Assembly (NCBI GenBank): GCA_004296455.1
Contig: AP018280.1
Coordinates: 1,178,001 to 1,242,000, forward strand
Reading direction: 5' to 3'
DNA from: Calothrix sp. NIES-4101
GTDB taxonomy: Bacteria > Cyanobacteriota > Cyanobacteriia > Cyanobacteriales > Nostocaceae
DNA: 64,000 nucleotides
Part shown: positions 27,755 to 38,092 of the stretch, piece after piece
Layout of the letters: each line of letters begins with the position of its first letter
Position numbering within the stretch: the first letter of the stretch is position 1
Notes under the pieces: generated by a model
The model's database searches: none
What the model was told of the DNA's origin: nothing
The model's input: only the letters and a program-made list of their open reading frames with translations
Made by a program: the position numbers and the translations under genes

Positions 27755-28174
27755 TTAGCCTTCAACAACAATTTTGCCAACCATACCAGCTCCACGATGA
27801 GGTTCGCAGTAGAAAGTATATTCACCAGCAGGAGCATCTGCGGGGAAAGTAGTTTCTTGAGCTTGCCCTGGGTTCATCATCAACTGTTTGTGCGATAATG
27901 CTTTTGCAAAATCTGCGCTTTTAGCAGCATTTTTCACGCCATCAAAGACAACGTTGTGGGGTGGGACTTTATTGTTTACCCATTTGATGGTGTCACCCGG
28001 TTTAATAGAGACTTTCGCCGGCTCAAATGCGAGCATACCCTTATCGTTACCTAGTTTGATGGTGTAGGTTTCCGCCGCAGCGCTAGGTACGAAAACAAAG
28101 AAACTGCTAACGACTACAAAAACTGCCAATGCAGCTAAACTCAAGCGTTGCAGACTCGCCGCTATAGATTTCAT
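27755..28174 (-). CDS. petE: Plastocyanin
   Basis: The copper electron carrier between cytochrome b6f and photosystem I in the thylakoid lumen. The 139-aa precursor has a signal peptide ending [15 protein letters not shown]. The copper ligands are His in PPHNVVF and Cys, His and Met in [10 protein letters not shown]. It is preceded by two copies of a palindromic operator (28237-28251 and 28260-28274) also found before petJ. In cyanobacteria that own both, copper favours petE over petJ. Confidence 0.97.
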   Translation of the reverse strand: MKSIAASLQRLSLAALAVFVVVSSFFVFVPSAAAETYTIKLGNDKGMLAFEPAKVSIKPGDTIKWVNNKVPPHNVVFDGVKNAAKSADFAKALSHKQLMMNPGQAQETTFPADAPAGEYTFYCEPHRGAGMVGKIVVEG

Positions 28175-28236
28175 GATTTCTCCTAACCAGTCAATTAATT
28201 TTCTCTTCTTTATTTTAAATACAATTTAAACCAAAT

Positions 28237-28274
28237 ATGACAATCCGTCATAGATAAATATGACAATTTGTCAT
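28237..28274. promoter_or_regulatory. Two palindromic operators upstream of petE
   Basis: ATGACAATCCGTCAT (28237-28251) and ATGACAATTTGTCAT (28260-28274), centres 23 bp apart (about two helical turns), 63-100 bp before the petE start. They share ATGACAA...GTCAT with a site upstream of petJ. Paired spacing suggests cooperative binding of a dimeric regulator. Confidence 0.65.
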
Positions 28275-28350
28275 ATATAACAAAAATTTGGATTGAGGAG
28301 CCAGGAGAAGTAGATTTTTCTTTGCAAATAATTATCTTTCTATTCTTGCT

Positions 28351-30270
28351 TTAAGCGGAAATTTCCTTAGTCGCGGTATCTTCCTCTAAGACAGGTAAAT
28401 CAAACCAAAAGGTTGTGCCGACACCGACTTCGCTGACTAAATGGACGATGCTGTGGTGCTTGTCAATAATATTGCGGACAATTGACAATCCCAAACCTGT
28501 ACCTTCTAAGGTGTGAACACGGTTTTCGACGCGGAAAAAGCGGTCAAAAATTGCTTCTTGATCTTCGGGAGCAATACCAATTCCCGTATCCGATATTTCT
28601 ATCCGTACCTGTGATACTGGTTTCGGTGAATTAGACTTAACTTTGATTGGATAGGCACGAAATGCGACTTTGCCCCCAGCTTTAGTGAACTTGAGGGCGT
28701 TACCGAGTAAATTACCAAATACTTGTAGCAATAAATCATAATTGCCGATAACTAAAGGCAAACTAGATTCCACCTCTTGGAAGAGTTCGACACCCTTATC
28801 CTTGGCGTTGAGTTGGTAAGTACGAAGTGTTTGTTCGATCGCTTGAGTTAAATCGATCCCATCTAAGTTGTAGCTACGACCAGACTCCAATCGTGATAAA
28901 TCTAATACATCATTAACTAGTCTTGTTAAACGGTCAGTTTCGTTATTTACTGTAGCTAAAAAGTCTTGACGTTGTTCTGCTCCTAAATCTTCTCCGTAAT
29001 CATGCAGGGTTTCAATGTAAGTTTTAATATTAAAAAGAGGGGTGCGTAATTCGTGGGAAATATTACTAATGAACTGGCTCTTAGCTTCATTGAGTTCCAC
29101 CTCACGAGTAATATCCTGAACGGTAATCGCAATACCTCGAATACTTTCCCGTTGGAGGTTGAGAACCGTAGTCAGGAGAATGCGGATGGTACGCTTCGTG
29201 GGTTGCGCTAAGGGAATACGAAACTCAGCGCTTTCGCGATCGCCCATTGCCATTTCGTAGAGGGGACGGGTGATTTCCATTTGGACTGCGATTGGTAGTT
29301 TGTGGAGTACGTTAGTACCGACAACTTCTTCCCCTTCCCAACCAAAAATTCTCCTTGCCGTTGGGTTAACAAGAATTACCTGCATGTTATTGTCGATGAG
29401 AACAGCACCATCGGCAATTGTTGATACTAGGGTTTCCAGTTTGGCTTTTTCGGCAGTTAATTCCTCAATGTTTTGTTCCTCATAGCTTTCTAAACGTTCT
29501 GCCATATCATTGAAGCTGAAAATTAGTTCCCCCAACTCTCCACCAAGGGGTAAATCGATACGTTGTTTAAAATTTCCCGCCGCAATTTGTTTCACACCAA
29601 CTAAAAGCTCTTTAATGGGCTTGGTAATTGTCAAAGCATTCACTACCCCAGCCAAAATTACCATTACCCAAATCGTGATAAACACGGCAATGGTGACATC
29701 GCGAGTAAAGTTAGTGGAAATAACAGCCGTTTGGTTGGGATTAATCCCAATTGCCAAAACACCCAGATATTTACCATCAGCTTTGAGGGGGACAAATACA
29801 TCTGTAACTTCGCCATCGGGGGATTGATGCTGCCGCACCATTGGCTTTTCGACATCAGCAGCATAGTCATCGGGTAACTGGATGCGTCGTTGAATCGTGA
29901 GGGAATTTTCCACCTCCGGTTCCCAAAAAGGAATACCAAAAAAGATTTTTCCCGTCTCGTCAGCGTAGAGCATGTAACGGACGCTAGAAGTGCTACTGTA
30001 GAACCTTTGAGAAAATTGAGCCACCTCTGTGAGATTTTGATCAGCAATTAGAGGAGAAACATTAGCAGCCAGCAACAGCCCCAAATCTCGACCAAAACGG
30101 GTGTCGTTGAGCCTGGCATCCTGTTGAATAGTATTAACAGCCCAGAACGTCAACCCACTCATGACGAGAGAGACAACCAGAGTCGCAGCCGCCAAAAGCT
30201 TAGTCTGGAGAGTAAACTGCGACCACCAAGTGGCGATCGCTTCTCGAATAGAAGTCAAAACAGCAAACAT
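28351..30270 (-). CDS. nblS: Sensor histidine kinase NblS/Hik33
   Basis: 639 aa in the usual order: membrane helix (about 27-48), periplasmic or lumenal sensor (about 50-195), second helix (about 198-218), HAMP (about 220-270), PAS (about 275-390). Then come HisKA with the H box FISNISHELRTPL, and HATPase with N box GNLLGNALKFT, G1 DTGIGIAPED, F box FDRFFRVENR and G2 GTGLGLSIVRNII. This is the conserved kinase of cyanobacteria and red-algal plastids that responds to high light, cold, osmotic and nutrient stress through RpaB. It lies downstream of purD on the same strand, about 130 bp apart. Confidence 0.93.
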   Translation of the reverse strand: MFAVLTSIREAIATWWSQFTLQTKLLAAATLVVSLVMSGLTFWAVNTIQQDARLNDTRFGRDLGLLLAANVSPLIADQNLTEVAQFSQRFYSSTSSVRYMLYADETGKIFFGIPFWEPEVENSLTIQRRIQLPDDYAADVEKPMVRQHQSPDGEVTDVFVPLKADGKYLGVLAIGINPNQTAVISTNFTRDVTIAVFITIWVMVILAGVVNALTITKPIKELLVGVKQIAAGNFKQRIDLPLGGELGELIFSFNDMAERLESYEEQNIEELTAEKAKLETLVSTIADGAVLIDNNMQVILVNPTARRIFGWEGEEVVGTNVLHKLPIAVQMEITRPLYEMAMGDRESAEFRIPLAQPTKRTIRILLTTVLNLQRESIRGIAITVQDITREVELNEAKSQFISNISHELRTPLFNIKTYIETLHDYGEDLGAEQRQDFLATVNNETDRLTRLVNDVLDLSRLESGRSYNLDGIDLTQAIEQTLRTYQLNAKDKGVELFQEVESSLPLVIGNYDLLLQVFGNLLGNALKFTKAGGKVAFRAYPIKVKSNSPKPVSQVRIEISDTGIGIAPEDQEAIFDRFFRVENRVHTLEGTGLGLSIVRNIIDKHHSIVHLVSEVGVGTTFWFDLPVLEEDTATKEISA

Positions 30271-30400
30271 ATTAAATATATTTCTTTAATTTAGTTGTTA
30301 ATAGTTTTTGCAACCCTAACAACTAAAAAAGTAACAGTTTATTTGCTAAATAGGTAATGGGGAAGGGAAGAAGAGGGAAAAGAGCATTCCTTAATGACTC

Positions 30401-31675
30401 CTAACTCATGACTCTATGCCCAATATCTCGTCGATAATACATGCCTGCAAACTCTATCTTGGCAATCCCAGCATAAGCGCGATCAAGTGCTTGTTTAAAA
30501 TCTGCACCAATGGCTGTGACATTCAACACCCGTCCTCCATCACTCACAACTTGGGAATCCAGTAGCTTGGTTCCGGCATGAAATACTGTTGCTCCAGCAA
30601 TTTCTGCCTCTTGTAGCCCAGTAATTACCTTACCCTTGGCATAATCCCCTGGATAGCCGCCAGAAGCAGCGACAACCGTCGCCGATGCCCCATCTTTCCA
30701 AGTGATGGGTGGCATATCTCCTAAACGTTGCTGCACACAAGCTAGCAGTAAATCCTCCAAAGGCGTATCCAACATTGGTAAAATCACTTGGGTTTCCGGG
30801 TCTCCAAAACGACAGTTAAATTCCAAAACCTTAAATTCACCATCTGGTGCAACCATCAACCCTGCATATAATACCCCTCGATAATCAATTCCTTTTCCCT
30901 GCAAAGCTGCGATCGTCGGCTCTAATACCTCCGTTTGTACCCTTGCCATCATTGCCGGTGTTGCCACTGGAGCAGGTGCATATGCACCCATCCCCCCAGT
31001 ATTTTCCCCCGTATCACCTTCACCAATGCGCTTGTGGTCTTGTGCGGGTAATAAAGGGCGAATTGTCAAACCATCAGTTAGTGCCAAAACCGATACTTCC
31101 TGTCCCACCAAGCATTCTTCTATGACAACAAAATTACCAGCACTACCAAACTGTCCACCAAATATCGCATCTAAAGCAGCTTCCGCCTCAGCGATCGCTT
31201 GGGCAACGATAACACCCTTCCCAGCTGCTAAACCATCAGCCTTGACAACAATTGGTGCACCTTGAGATTTGATGTAGGATTTTGCGGCGACAATATCCGT
31301 AAATACCGCCGCTTTGGCTGTGGGAACCCCCGCTTCCTGCATTAGCGCTTTTGCCCAGGCTTTACTGGCTTCGATTTGTGCCCCCATTTTGTTAGGACCG
31401 AATACCATCAATCCTTGAGCTTGGAGGTAGTCAGAAATACCTTTTGCTAAGGGGACTTCTGGTCCAACTACAACTAAGGAAATACCTTCTGCATGGGCTA
31501 ATTTAGCCATTCCCTGAAAATCATCGACTGTAACATCAACATTTTGGCAGCCTGCGAGAGTAGCTGTTCCCCCATTCCCGGGAGCACAAAAAACCCTTTC
31601 AATTTTCTGAGATTGCAACAATTTCCATGCCAGAGCATGTTCGCGCCCACCATTGCCAACAACTAAAACTTTCAC
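30401..31675 (-). CDS. purD: Phosphoribosylamine-glycine ligase
   Basis: The second step of purine synthesis: phosphoribosylamine + glycine + ATP gives GAR. The 424-aa product has family length. It begins VKVLVVGNGGREHALAW, followed by FCAPGNGGTA, the ATP-grasp core (PIVVKADGLAAGKGVIVA), the HKRIGEGDTGENTGGMGAY substrate loop and FNCRFGDPETQ metal ligands. A GTG start at 31675 is chosen because homology begins there; the open frame extends 22 codons further. nblS follows on the same strand. Confidence 0.95.
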   Translation of the reverse strand: MKVLVVGNGGREHALAWKLLQSQKIERVFCAPGNGGTATLAGCQNVDVTVDDFQGMAKLAHAEGISLVVVGPEVPLAKGISDYLQAQGLMVFGPNKMGAQIEASKAWAKALMQEAGVPTAKAAVFTDIVAAKSYIKSQGAPIVVKADGLAAGKGVIVAQAIAEAEAALDAIFGGQFGSAGNFVVIEECLVGQEVSVLALTDGLTIRPLLPAQDHKRIGEGDTGENTGGMGAYAPAPVATPAMMARVQTEVLEPTIAALQGKGIDYRGVLYAGLMVAPDGEFKVLEFNCRFGDPETQVILPMLDTPLEDLLLACVQQRLGDMPPITWKDGASATVVAASGGYPGDYAKGKVITGLQEAEIAGATVFHAGTKLLDSQVVSDGGRVLNVTAIGADFKQALDRAYAGIAKIEFAGMYYRRDIGHRVMS

Positions 31676-31889
31676 TGTTTTCGAGTTCTCTGTTTGAAGT
31701 TTCCCTATTGAAGTGTCCCAATTTAGAGTGCGATCGCGCAAGCCCTTTGAGGTTTTCTCTGAGTAAATAATCGTCCAATTACTGAGGAGCTTTAGGAAAC
31801 AATCATAGTAAAGTAATAGAAGTTTTATCAGTGTAAAGATTATTCTTGATCTTTATAAATGCAATCAAAATTTAGAAAAATATAGGAAT

Positions 31890-32837
31890 ATGGCTAAAAT
31901 TATTGTTACAGGTGCAGCAGGTTTCATCGGTTCGCACATAGCGGAAACACTATTAAAACAAGGCGAAGAAGTTATTGGGATTGATGAAATCAACGATTAC
32001 TATGACCAAAATTTAAAACGCAAAAATATTACTCATTTGCTTAATTATGCAAATTTTCAATTGATTGAAAAGGACATTCAAGTTCTCGATTGGCGTAATT
32101 TGCTACAAGATACTGAGGTTGTTTATCATCAAGCTGCACAAGCAGGTGTTCGTGCTTCTTGGGGTAAAGGTTTTCGTTCCTATACAGAACGCAATATTAA
32201 CGCTACGCAAATTTTACTGGAAGCCGCAAAAGATGCCAAAAATCTCCAAAGATTGGTGTTTGCATCAACCTCTAGTATTTACGGTGATGCAGAAATCCTG
32301 CCGACTCACGAAGGTATTTGTCCGGCACCAGTTTCACCCTACGGTATCACTAAGTTAGCTGCTGAAAGACTGTGTGGACTATATCAAAAAAACTTTGGTG
32401 TACCATTTGTAGCATTACGATATTTCACAGTATATGGTCCTCGCCAGCGTCCAGATATGGCATTTCACAAATTTTTCAAAGCTGTATTAGAAGACGAAGC
32501 TATTCCCGTCTATGGAGATGGAGAACAAACAAGAGATTTTACATTTGTTAGTGATGTAGTCACGGCAAATTTAGCAGCAGCGACATTACCAGAAGCCGTC
32601 GGACAAATTTTTAATATTGGTGGGGGTAGTCGGGCTGTATTGTCTGAAGTATTGAGGATGATGGAGGAAATTGTCGGTAAGCCCATTAAGCGTAACCACA
32701 TCGAGAAAGCAATGGGAGATGCTAGACATACGGGTGCAGATATCTCGAAGGCACAGACAATATTGGGTTGGCAACCACAAGTATCGCTGCGGGAGGGTTT
32801 AACTCAAGAATGGCATTGGGTTAAGGGATTATATTAA
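31890..32837 (+). CDS. NAD-dependent nucleotide-sugar epimerase/dehydratase
   Basis: 315 aa, extended short-chain dehydrogenase. The NAD-binding GAAGFIGSHIAETLL is at 8-22, the ASTSSIYGDA Ser/Thr is near 125, and the catalytic YxxxK is in SPYGITK (about 150). A C-terminal substrate domain follows (YGDGEQTRDFTFVSDVV). The sequence is closest in style to UDP-glucuronate 4-epimerases and UDP-glucose 4-epimerases. It supplies sugars for surface polysaccharide; the exact substrate is uncertain. Single gene divergent from purD. Confidence 0.88.
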   Translation: MAKIIVTGAAGFIGSHIAETLLKQGEEVIGIDEINDYYDQNLKRKNITHLLNYANFQLIEKDIQVLDWRNLLQDTEVVYHQAAQAGVRASWGKGFRSYTERNINATQILLEAAKDAKNLQRLVFASTSSIYGDAEILPTHEGICPAPVSPYGITKLAAERLCGLYQKNFGVPFVALRYFTVYGPRQRPDMAFHKFFKAVLEDEAIPVYGDGEQTRDFTFVSDVVTANLAAATLPEAVGQIFNIGGGSRAVLSEVLRMMEEIVGKPIKRNHIEKAMGDARHTGADISKAQTILGWQPQVSLREGLTQEWHWVKGLY

Positions 32838-32906
32838 ATTTGGTTGAATTACCATTTTGGATTGGGGAAGTTTAGATTTAGTGCTGCTCGTCATGCATCC
32901 TTAGGA

Positions 32907-33010
32907 ATGTGGATTAAATAAAGTACCAAATTATGGTGCTGTTAACACAGCGTAACGCACCATTCCCAAGCAAATCGAAAGCTGTAGGTTATTAAATTCT
33001 CATTCCTTAG
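32907..33010. repeat. 104-bp dispersed repeat, copy 1
   Basis: Starts ATGTGGATTAA, contains a stretch with ATTCCCAA..AAA.CGAAAG.T.TAGGTTATTAAATTCT and ends near CCTTAG. A second diverged copy of the same length lies at 48800-48903. It is non-coding and of unknown type. Confidence 0.7.
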
Positions 33011-33194
33011 TAAGGATTTGTTTCTTTACGGTATTCAGTCGGAGTGTAGATAATTTTGCACTTAATTTTTTCACCAATCACACTAAATTTTCATCCCCTA
33101 ATACCTCGAAGATAAGATATCTTGTTGGGAAACAATTTATGAGCAACTAAATTCTGTACATATGTGTCGCCTGTCAAGCAGTATTTTTTAACCT

Positions 33195-34127
33195 ATGGTA
33201 TCCATTACATCTAACCACTGCAATTTCTTATTAAAATCAATCCCAAAACCCCGTATCGTTATATTTGTATTATTTTCATCATTATTGTTAGCTCCTGTTC
33301 TGAAAATAGAGCCGAGCCGGGCTGATTCTGCCACTCATCTACATATTCAACAATTACACCAAGGAACTCCAGAACAGCGCCAACAAGCAGTAAAATCCCT
33401 GGTAAATATTGGTAAACCAGCAGTCTCATCATTAATTAAAGCTTTAGAGCATCAAAAACCAGAGGTTCGCGCTCATGCAGCTAATGCCTTGTCACAAATG
33501 GGTGATAATGCTGCACCTGCTTTACCTGCACTCTCAAAGGCATTGCAAGATGAGGATAAGAATGTTCGTACCGAAGCTGCGAGGGCTTTTAATAGCATTG
33601 GTAGACGGGCAATGGTTCCCTATCTAGTTGCTAACTTACGTAATGAAAATCCTTCAGTACGTTATAGTGCAGTACATGCCCTCACTAGACTGGGTAAATA
33701 CGCACAATCTGCTGTACCTACATTGGTACATACTCTACAAAATGATCAAGAAACTTGGGTCAGGTTAACTGCGGCTTCTGCCTTGGGTGGTATTGGAGTA
33801 AATGCTGTAGAATCTTTACCAGCTTTAGTCAGGGGTTTGGAAGATCAAGATATATCAGTACGTCACAGTGCAGCTTATGCTCTAGGAGCGATCGCATTAA
33901 GTTTCCAGGAGCAGGGTACTCAAGTATCTTCTGCTGATTTAGATAAGATAATACCCCATTTCGAGACAGCTTTGACAGTGATGCAAAAGCCAAATTGGAA
34001 ATTTCGAGAACAAGCCGTTACTTCAATTAGTGTACCCTTGACAGCTTTAAAAAAAGTCAAAGGGGAAAGGTTAAAGAAGAATTCTTTGTTTCGCTTTTTC
34101 CCTTTCTCCCTAGTTTTCAGTAATTAG
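33195..34127 (+). CDS. Secreted or membrane-anchored HEAT-repeat protein
   Basis: 310 aa. An N-terminal signal or anchor helix (about 21-38, IVIFVLFSSLLLAPVL) is followed by about six HEAT/PBS-lyase-like repeats (for example KPEVRAHAANALSQMGDNAAPALPALSKAL). Each is about 38 residues with the conserved VR..AA.AL core. Such scaffolds bind other proteins; the export signal places it outside the cytoplasm. The last 25 residues (KVKGERLKKNSLFRFFPFSLVFSN) do not fit the repeats and may come from an A/T-rich insertion that moved the stop codon. It converges with hrcA, 11 bp apart. Confidence 0.8.
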   Translation: MVSITSNHCNFLLKSIPKPRIVIFVLFSSLLLAPVLKIEPSRADSATHLHIQQLHQGTPEQRQQAVKSLVNIGKPAVSSLIKALEHQKPEVRAHAANALSQMGDNAAPALPALSKALQDEDKNVRTEAARAFNSIGRRAMVPYLVANLRNENPSVRYSAVHALTRLGKYAQSAVPTLVHTLQNDQETWVRLTAASALGGIGVNAVESLPALVRGLEDQDISVRHSAAYALGAIALSFQEQGTQVSSADLDKIIPHFETALTVMQKPNWKFREQAVTSISVPLTALKKVKGERLKKNSLFRFFPFSLVFSN

Positions 34128-34138
34128 GCAATCACTAA

Positions 34139-35215
34139 TTAGCTAAAAGCTTCCGAAAGATATTCTGCTGCTGCCGCAACAACTGCGATCGCATTTTCAT
34201 AGTCTAGTCTAGTTGGTCCCAAAACCCCTACACTACCCACAGCTACTGAACCGCGCCGGTAAGTCGAAGAAATCAGTGAGCAGGTACGTATTGGTTCTAA
34301 TGGGTTCTCCGCACCAATCCGAACTGTCACCTTTTGCTTACCTGCTTCCTCGGCTTCTGGTTCCTCAAAAATCAATCGCCAAAGCTGTTCCTGTTCTTCC
34401 TCTAATAAATGAATAATGGTTTGTACCTGCTGTAATTGCGAAAACTCTGGTTGACGCAACACCTCAGATACACCCCGCACCATAATTTGCGCGTTGGCTG
34501 GTGTGAAATTACGACGGTTAATTTCCGCTAGCGAAGTCTTCAAAAATTCCCCATAATATTGAAATTCACGATCTAATTCCGTCCAATCCAGATTCGCTAA
34601 TTCCAACAAACTTTTACCCCGCAGATGACTGTTTAAGAAGTTGGAGACAATCTGCAATTCCCTGTCAATTACCTCTACATCTGGTTGATTCCCACCATCA
34701 CGCGCAGGAACATCCAGCAACATTGAATGTGTCTCATACCCATCCGTTACCACAATCAACATTACCTTCCCAGCCTCGATTTGCACCATTTGTAAATGAC
34801 GCAGCATCGCCCCACTATTTTGCGGCATTGTGATCAGAGTCACACAACCGCTTAAAGTGGACAAAATTTGCGCCGCACCATGCAACAGTGCTTCTAAACT
34901 CCAATCTTCCAACTTCAAACGCTTTTGCAGCGCTTGCTCAACTTGCAAAGATAACACCTCACTCGGCGTTATTAACTGGTCTACATAGATACGATAGCCC
35001 GAATCGGAAGGAATTCGACCTGCTGAAGTATGCGGTTGATACAGCAATCCCACCTTTTCTAACATCCCCATCACATTACGGATTGTGGCAGAACTGACAC
35101 CAAGGTTGTATTCCTCAAGCAAGGTTTTGGAACCAACTGGCTCTGCTGTGGCAATGTAATGTCGCACCGTTGCCCAAAGTATATGCTGTTGTCGATTAGT
35201 TAGCTGGACTTGCAT
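34139..35215 (-). CDS. hrcA: Heat-inducible transcription repressor HrcA
   Basis: 358 aa, family length. The N-terminal winged helix ([75 protein letters not shown]) and the C-terminal [24 protein letters not shown] are diagnostic. It represses groESL and other chaperone genes by binding CIRCE; GroEL keeps it active. I see no CIRCE element or chaperone gene in this window. Confidence 0.95.
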   Translation of the reverse strand: MQVQLTNRQQHILWATVRHYIATAEPVGSKTLLEEYNLGVSSATIRNVMGMLEKVGLLYQPHTSAGRIPSDSGYRIYVDQLITPSEVLSLQVEQALQKRLKLEDWSLEALLHGAAQILSTLSGCVTLITMPQNSGAMLRHLQMVQIEAGKVMLIVVTDGYETHSMLLDVPARDGGNQPDVEVIDRELQIVSNFLNSHLRGKSLLELANLDWTELDREFQYYGEFLKTSLAEINRRNFTPANAQIMVRGVSEVLRQPEFSQLQQVQTIIHLLEEEQEQLWRLIFEEPEAEEAGKQKVTVRIGAENPLEPIRTCSLISSTYRRGSVAVGSVGVLGPTRLDYENAIAVVAAAAEYLSEAFS

Positions 35216-35694
35216 AGGTTGTGTTTACTAAAGGCAATTCTTAAATAAAAGTTTGATAAAGACATTGAAGAAGAGATGTAATCAGAAACTGAGAAAAAGA
35301 AAATTAAATTAATATTTAGTTAAGAAAGATAGCAAATTAAGTTGTTCAGAATAGAAAAAGCAAAATAAAGTTACATCTCTAGGGAAAATAATCGTATGAT
35401 TACGCAAAGTTAATCAATCTGAGGTATTTTTTGAAGTTAGCCCCTGCCGTCGCTGTTCGGAATTACCTGAATCAAATTGTCATCCGGCGAATACTCATAA
35501 ACTTTACTTATATAAATATATTTTCACATATATCACCAAAAGGCTGTAGTTTTGATTACTAAAATACTTGTCAACTTGTTGTTGTAGCCTGCGTAGAAAT
35601 GCGGGGTTATTTTCAGAGGGATGCAGGGGACAAGACTATGATGATGTTTCCCTGTATCCCCCTCTTAACAAACTCTTGTAGTCTTGACTAATGG
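35216..35694. other. Intergenic region, nothing recognised
   Basis: About 480 bp upstream of hrcA and downstream of the rhodanese gene. I looked for a CIRCE inverted repeat (TTAGCACTC...GAGTGCTAA) and found none. Confidence 0.5.
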
Positions 35695-36054
35695 TTAATA
35701 CTGGGGAATCGAGGAGTCAACAATAATTGAATAGGCATCTATCCCACCAGAAATATTTTTAACATTTGTAAAGCCTTGGTTAACTAGCCACTGACACATT
35801 TGTTGCGATCGCACGCCATGATGGCAAATAACTAGGGTCTCTTTTTCAGAATCTAAACGAGAATGAATTTCATCTCCCCAAACCGCAAACTCGCTCAAAG
35901 GTAAATTTGTAAAGCCAGTGATGCTGGCAATATCTATCTCTTGAGGTTCGCGGACATCGACTAATTGCAGATGAGAATCACCAGAAGCTAAACGTTCTTG
36001 CAATTCTTCGACGCTGATTTGGGTAATAGTTAGATTCGGGGGTCTACCAGTCAT
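35695..36054 (-). CDS. Rhodanese-like sulfurtransferase
   Basis: 119 aa, a single rhodanese domain. LQLVDVREPQEIDIASI is the CH2A-like start, and the active-site loop is VICHHGVRSQQM with the catalytic Cys. NVKNISGGIDAYSIIVDSSIPQY is the usual GlpE/PspE-like end. It transfers a sulfane sulfur to an acceptor; the partner is unknown. The start at 36054 (MTGRPPNLT) is used because the upstream 33-residue extension has no family similarity. Confidence 0.9.
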   Translation of the reverse strand: MTGRPPNLTITQISVEELQERLASGDSHLQLVDVREPQEIDIASITGFTNLPLSEFAVWGDEIHSRLDSEKETLVICHHGVRSQQMCQWLVNQGFTNVKNISGGIDAYSIIVDSSIPQY

Positions 36055-36235
36055 GAACTTTTGGTTAACAATATCTTTATCTTTACTAATCCTATTCTCC
36101 CATCTTGACAAAAAATTCATCAAATTGCTTTGCGGTGAGTAAAAATAGAACATTTGTCATCAGTCTTTCTTTTTCCCCTTTCCCCTTTCCCCCTTTACCT
36201 TTACCCTTAAATATCAGTGAGTGTGGAATAAAAAT

Positions 36236-37897
36236 ATGAGGAGAAGTCTATTCTTTCGTTTTCTGGCAGCTAGCTTGGTTGTGCTGCTTTTAAATTCCTT
36301 TATCTTCAGCGAAACTTCGGTTGCTGCTGCTTTTGCTTCTAACAAAAGTATTGGTGGTGGAGAGCAACCCAATGCAGCTATTTTTGTATCAAAACAAGCT
36401 CCAGTAATGGTATCAATACTTCATCCTGAACGTTTCCAGGGACTGGAGAAGCAAGTTGACTTATCCAAGTTGAAAGAAAGTTTTTTGGGTAATTCTGGTA
36501 TCGATTATCGCCAAGATATACAACCTTGGCTCGGTAGCGAAATTACACTTGCTGTCACTAGTTTAGATTTTGATCGTGATGCCGACAATGGTAAACAACC
36601 TGGTTATTTGATGGCACTGGCAACCAAAGCACCAGAGAAAAGTCGCGAATTTCTACAATTATTATTTTCTAAGCGTGTATTAGCAGGTGCAGATTTAAAT
36701 GTTGAAGAATATGCTGGTATAAAAATTATCGCTGATTATTCGCAGCCTGAAAAAGGAATGCTGACTGGCGCGGTAGTTGGTGATAAATTTGTGTTATTTG
36801 CTAATGATCCGAAGGTGTTACGGGAAGCTATCAATAATGTCCAAGCACCCGATTTAAATTTAACCAGTTCCCCCCAGTATCAGGAAGCCGCCCAGCAAAT
36901 TTCTCAGGGTGCGTTAGGCGTGACTTATTTAAATCTGCCTACGGTTGCTGAATGGCAAGGGTTAAAGTTACCCGTACAAACTTTCGATACCCAGCTTGTT
37001 TCCCTATCTCTAGCGGCAAAAGGTTTACTCGCCGAAACCGTTGCCTTTACTCCTGAGGCAATTCCCACATCCTCGCTAAAACTCTCAAAACCAGTAGGTG
37101 CGCTGCAATATATTCCACCCACTTTTGGAATGACTTTTTCCAGTAGTGATTTGAGCAATATCAGTAGTAGTAATCTCGCTCGCTATTGGCAGCAACTTGC
37201 TGGCGCTTTATCAGGAAAAAGCGAAGTTAGCATTACTAATTTTGTACTACCTTTAGCAGAAGCACAAAATCGTTGGGGTGTAAACTTATCGGCAGATATA
37301 TTTAAGTGGGTGACAGGCGAATATGCAGTTGCATTGATGTCAAACCCACAACAAGGAAATCCTGATTGGGTTTTTGTGGTGGAAAAAACACCTACATCAC
37401 CCGATGGAATTTCTCGCTTGGATGAAATTGCTGCAAAAAACGGCTTAAGTGTTAGTTTGTTCACTTTGGACAAGCAACCCATCACCGCTTGGACACAATT
37501 AGCTGCTACTACCACAAAAACTGACGCTAAAGCCAAACCATCTTTCAGCATCGCAGCCAAAGCTTACGGGGTGCATACTACTCTTGGTAATTACGAAATT
37601 TTTACTTCATCTTTAGAGACAATGCATGAAGTTATCGCCAGTAAAGATCATAATTTCACAGAAAACCGGAATTTTCAAAAAAGTATTGCTGTATTTCCCA
37701 AAACCAATCAGGGCTACATCCATATTGATTGGGCAAATAGCCAAGATATTCTCCAAAAACAGCTACCCATTCTCCAACTGCTGAAGGTTGTCGCCAAACC
37801 ATTATTTGATAATTTGCGATCGCTTACCATCAGTAACTACGATAACAGCGAGCGATCGCTTAAAGGTGGTGTGTTTTTCCAACTTGATAATTTTTGA
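36236..37897 (+). CDS. DUF3352 secreted/membrane-anchored protein
   Basis: 553 aa. An N-terminal signal anchor (MRRSLFFRFLAASLVVLLLNSFIF) is followed by a large exported domain matching DUF3352: FVSKQAPVMVSILHPERFQGLEKQVDLSKLKESFLGNSGIDYRQDIQPWLGSEITLAVTSLD. Cyanobacteria carry several members; function unknown. Start: ATG 36236 is favoured over a GTG five codons upstream, since the basic n-region of the signal begins there. Single gene. Confidence 0.82.
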   Translation: MRRSLFFRFLAASLVVLLLNSFIFSETSVAAAFASNKSIGGGEQPNAAIFVSKQAPVMVSILHPERFQGLEKQVDLSKLKESFLGNSGIDYRQDIQPWLGSEITLAVTSLDFDRDADNGKQPGYLMALATKAPEKSREFLQLLFSKRVLAGADLNVEEYAGIKIIADYSQPEKGMLTGAVVGDKFVLFANDPKVLREAINNVQAPDLNLTSSPQYQEAAQQISQGALGVTYLNLPTVAEWQGLKLPVQTFDTQLVSLSLAAKGLLAETVAFTPEAIPTSSLKLSKPVGALQYIPPTFGMTFSSSDLSNISSSNLARYWQQLAGALSGKSEVSITNFVLPLAEAQNRWGVNLSADIFKWVTGEYAVALMSNPQQGNPDWVFVVEKTPTSPDGISRLDEIAAKNGLSVSLFTLDKQPITAWTQLAATTTKTDAKAKPSFSIAAKAYGVHTTLGNYEIFTSSLETMHEVIASKDHNFTENRNFQKSIAVFPKTNQGYIHIDWANSQDILQKQLPILQLLKVVAKPLFDNLRSLTISNYDNSERSLKGGVFFQLDNF

Positions 37898-38092
37898 CAT
37901 TTCCCATCAACTTCAATCAAAAGTTCCCCGCCTCTTTGCGCCTCTCAGTCTCCATGTCAGTCTTAATCATTAAGTATTCAGTCGGGCGTGATATGACACA
38001 TTCACATCTGACACAGCCCCTAAGTTCTTAAGGGGTAAATCAACTTATAATTGTGTATATAAAAATACTTAATATTATCAGGGATGGCTGTT

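Noticed and set aside
27637-27852. Overlapping short ORFs on both strands between petJ and petE
   Set aside because: They overlap the petE 3' end and an inverted repeat, and have no ribosome site.
35216-35694. CIRCE element near hrcA
   Set aside because: Looked for the TTAGCACTC/GAGTGCTAA inverted repeat and did not find it.
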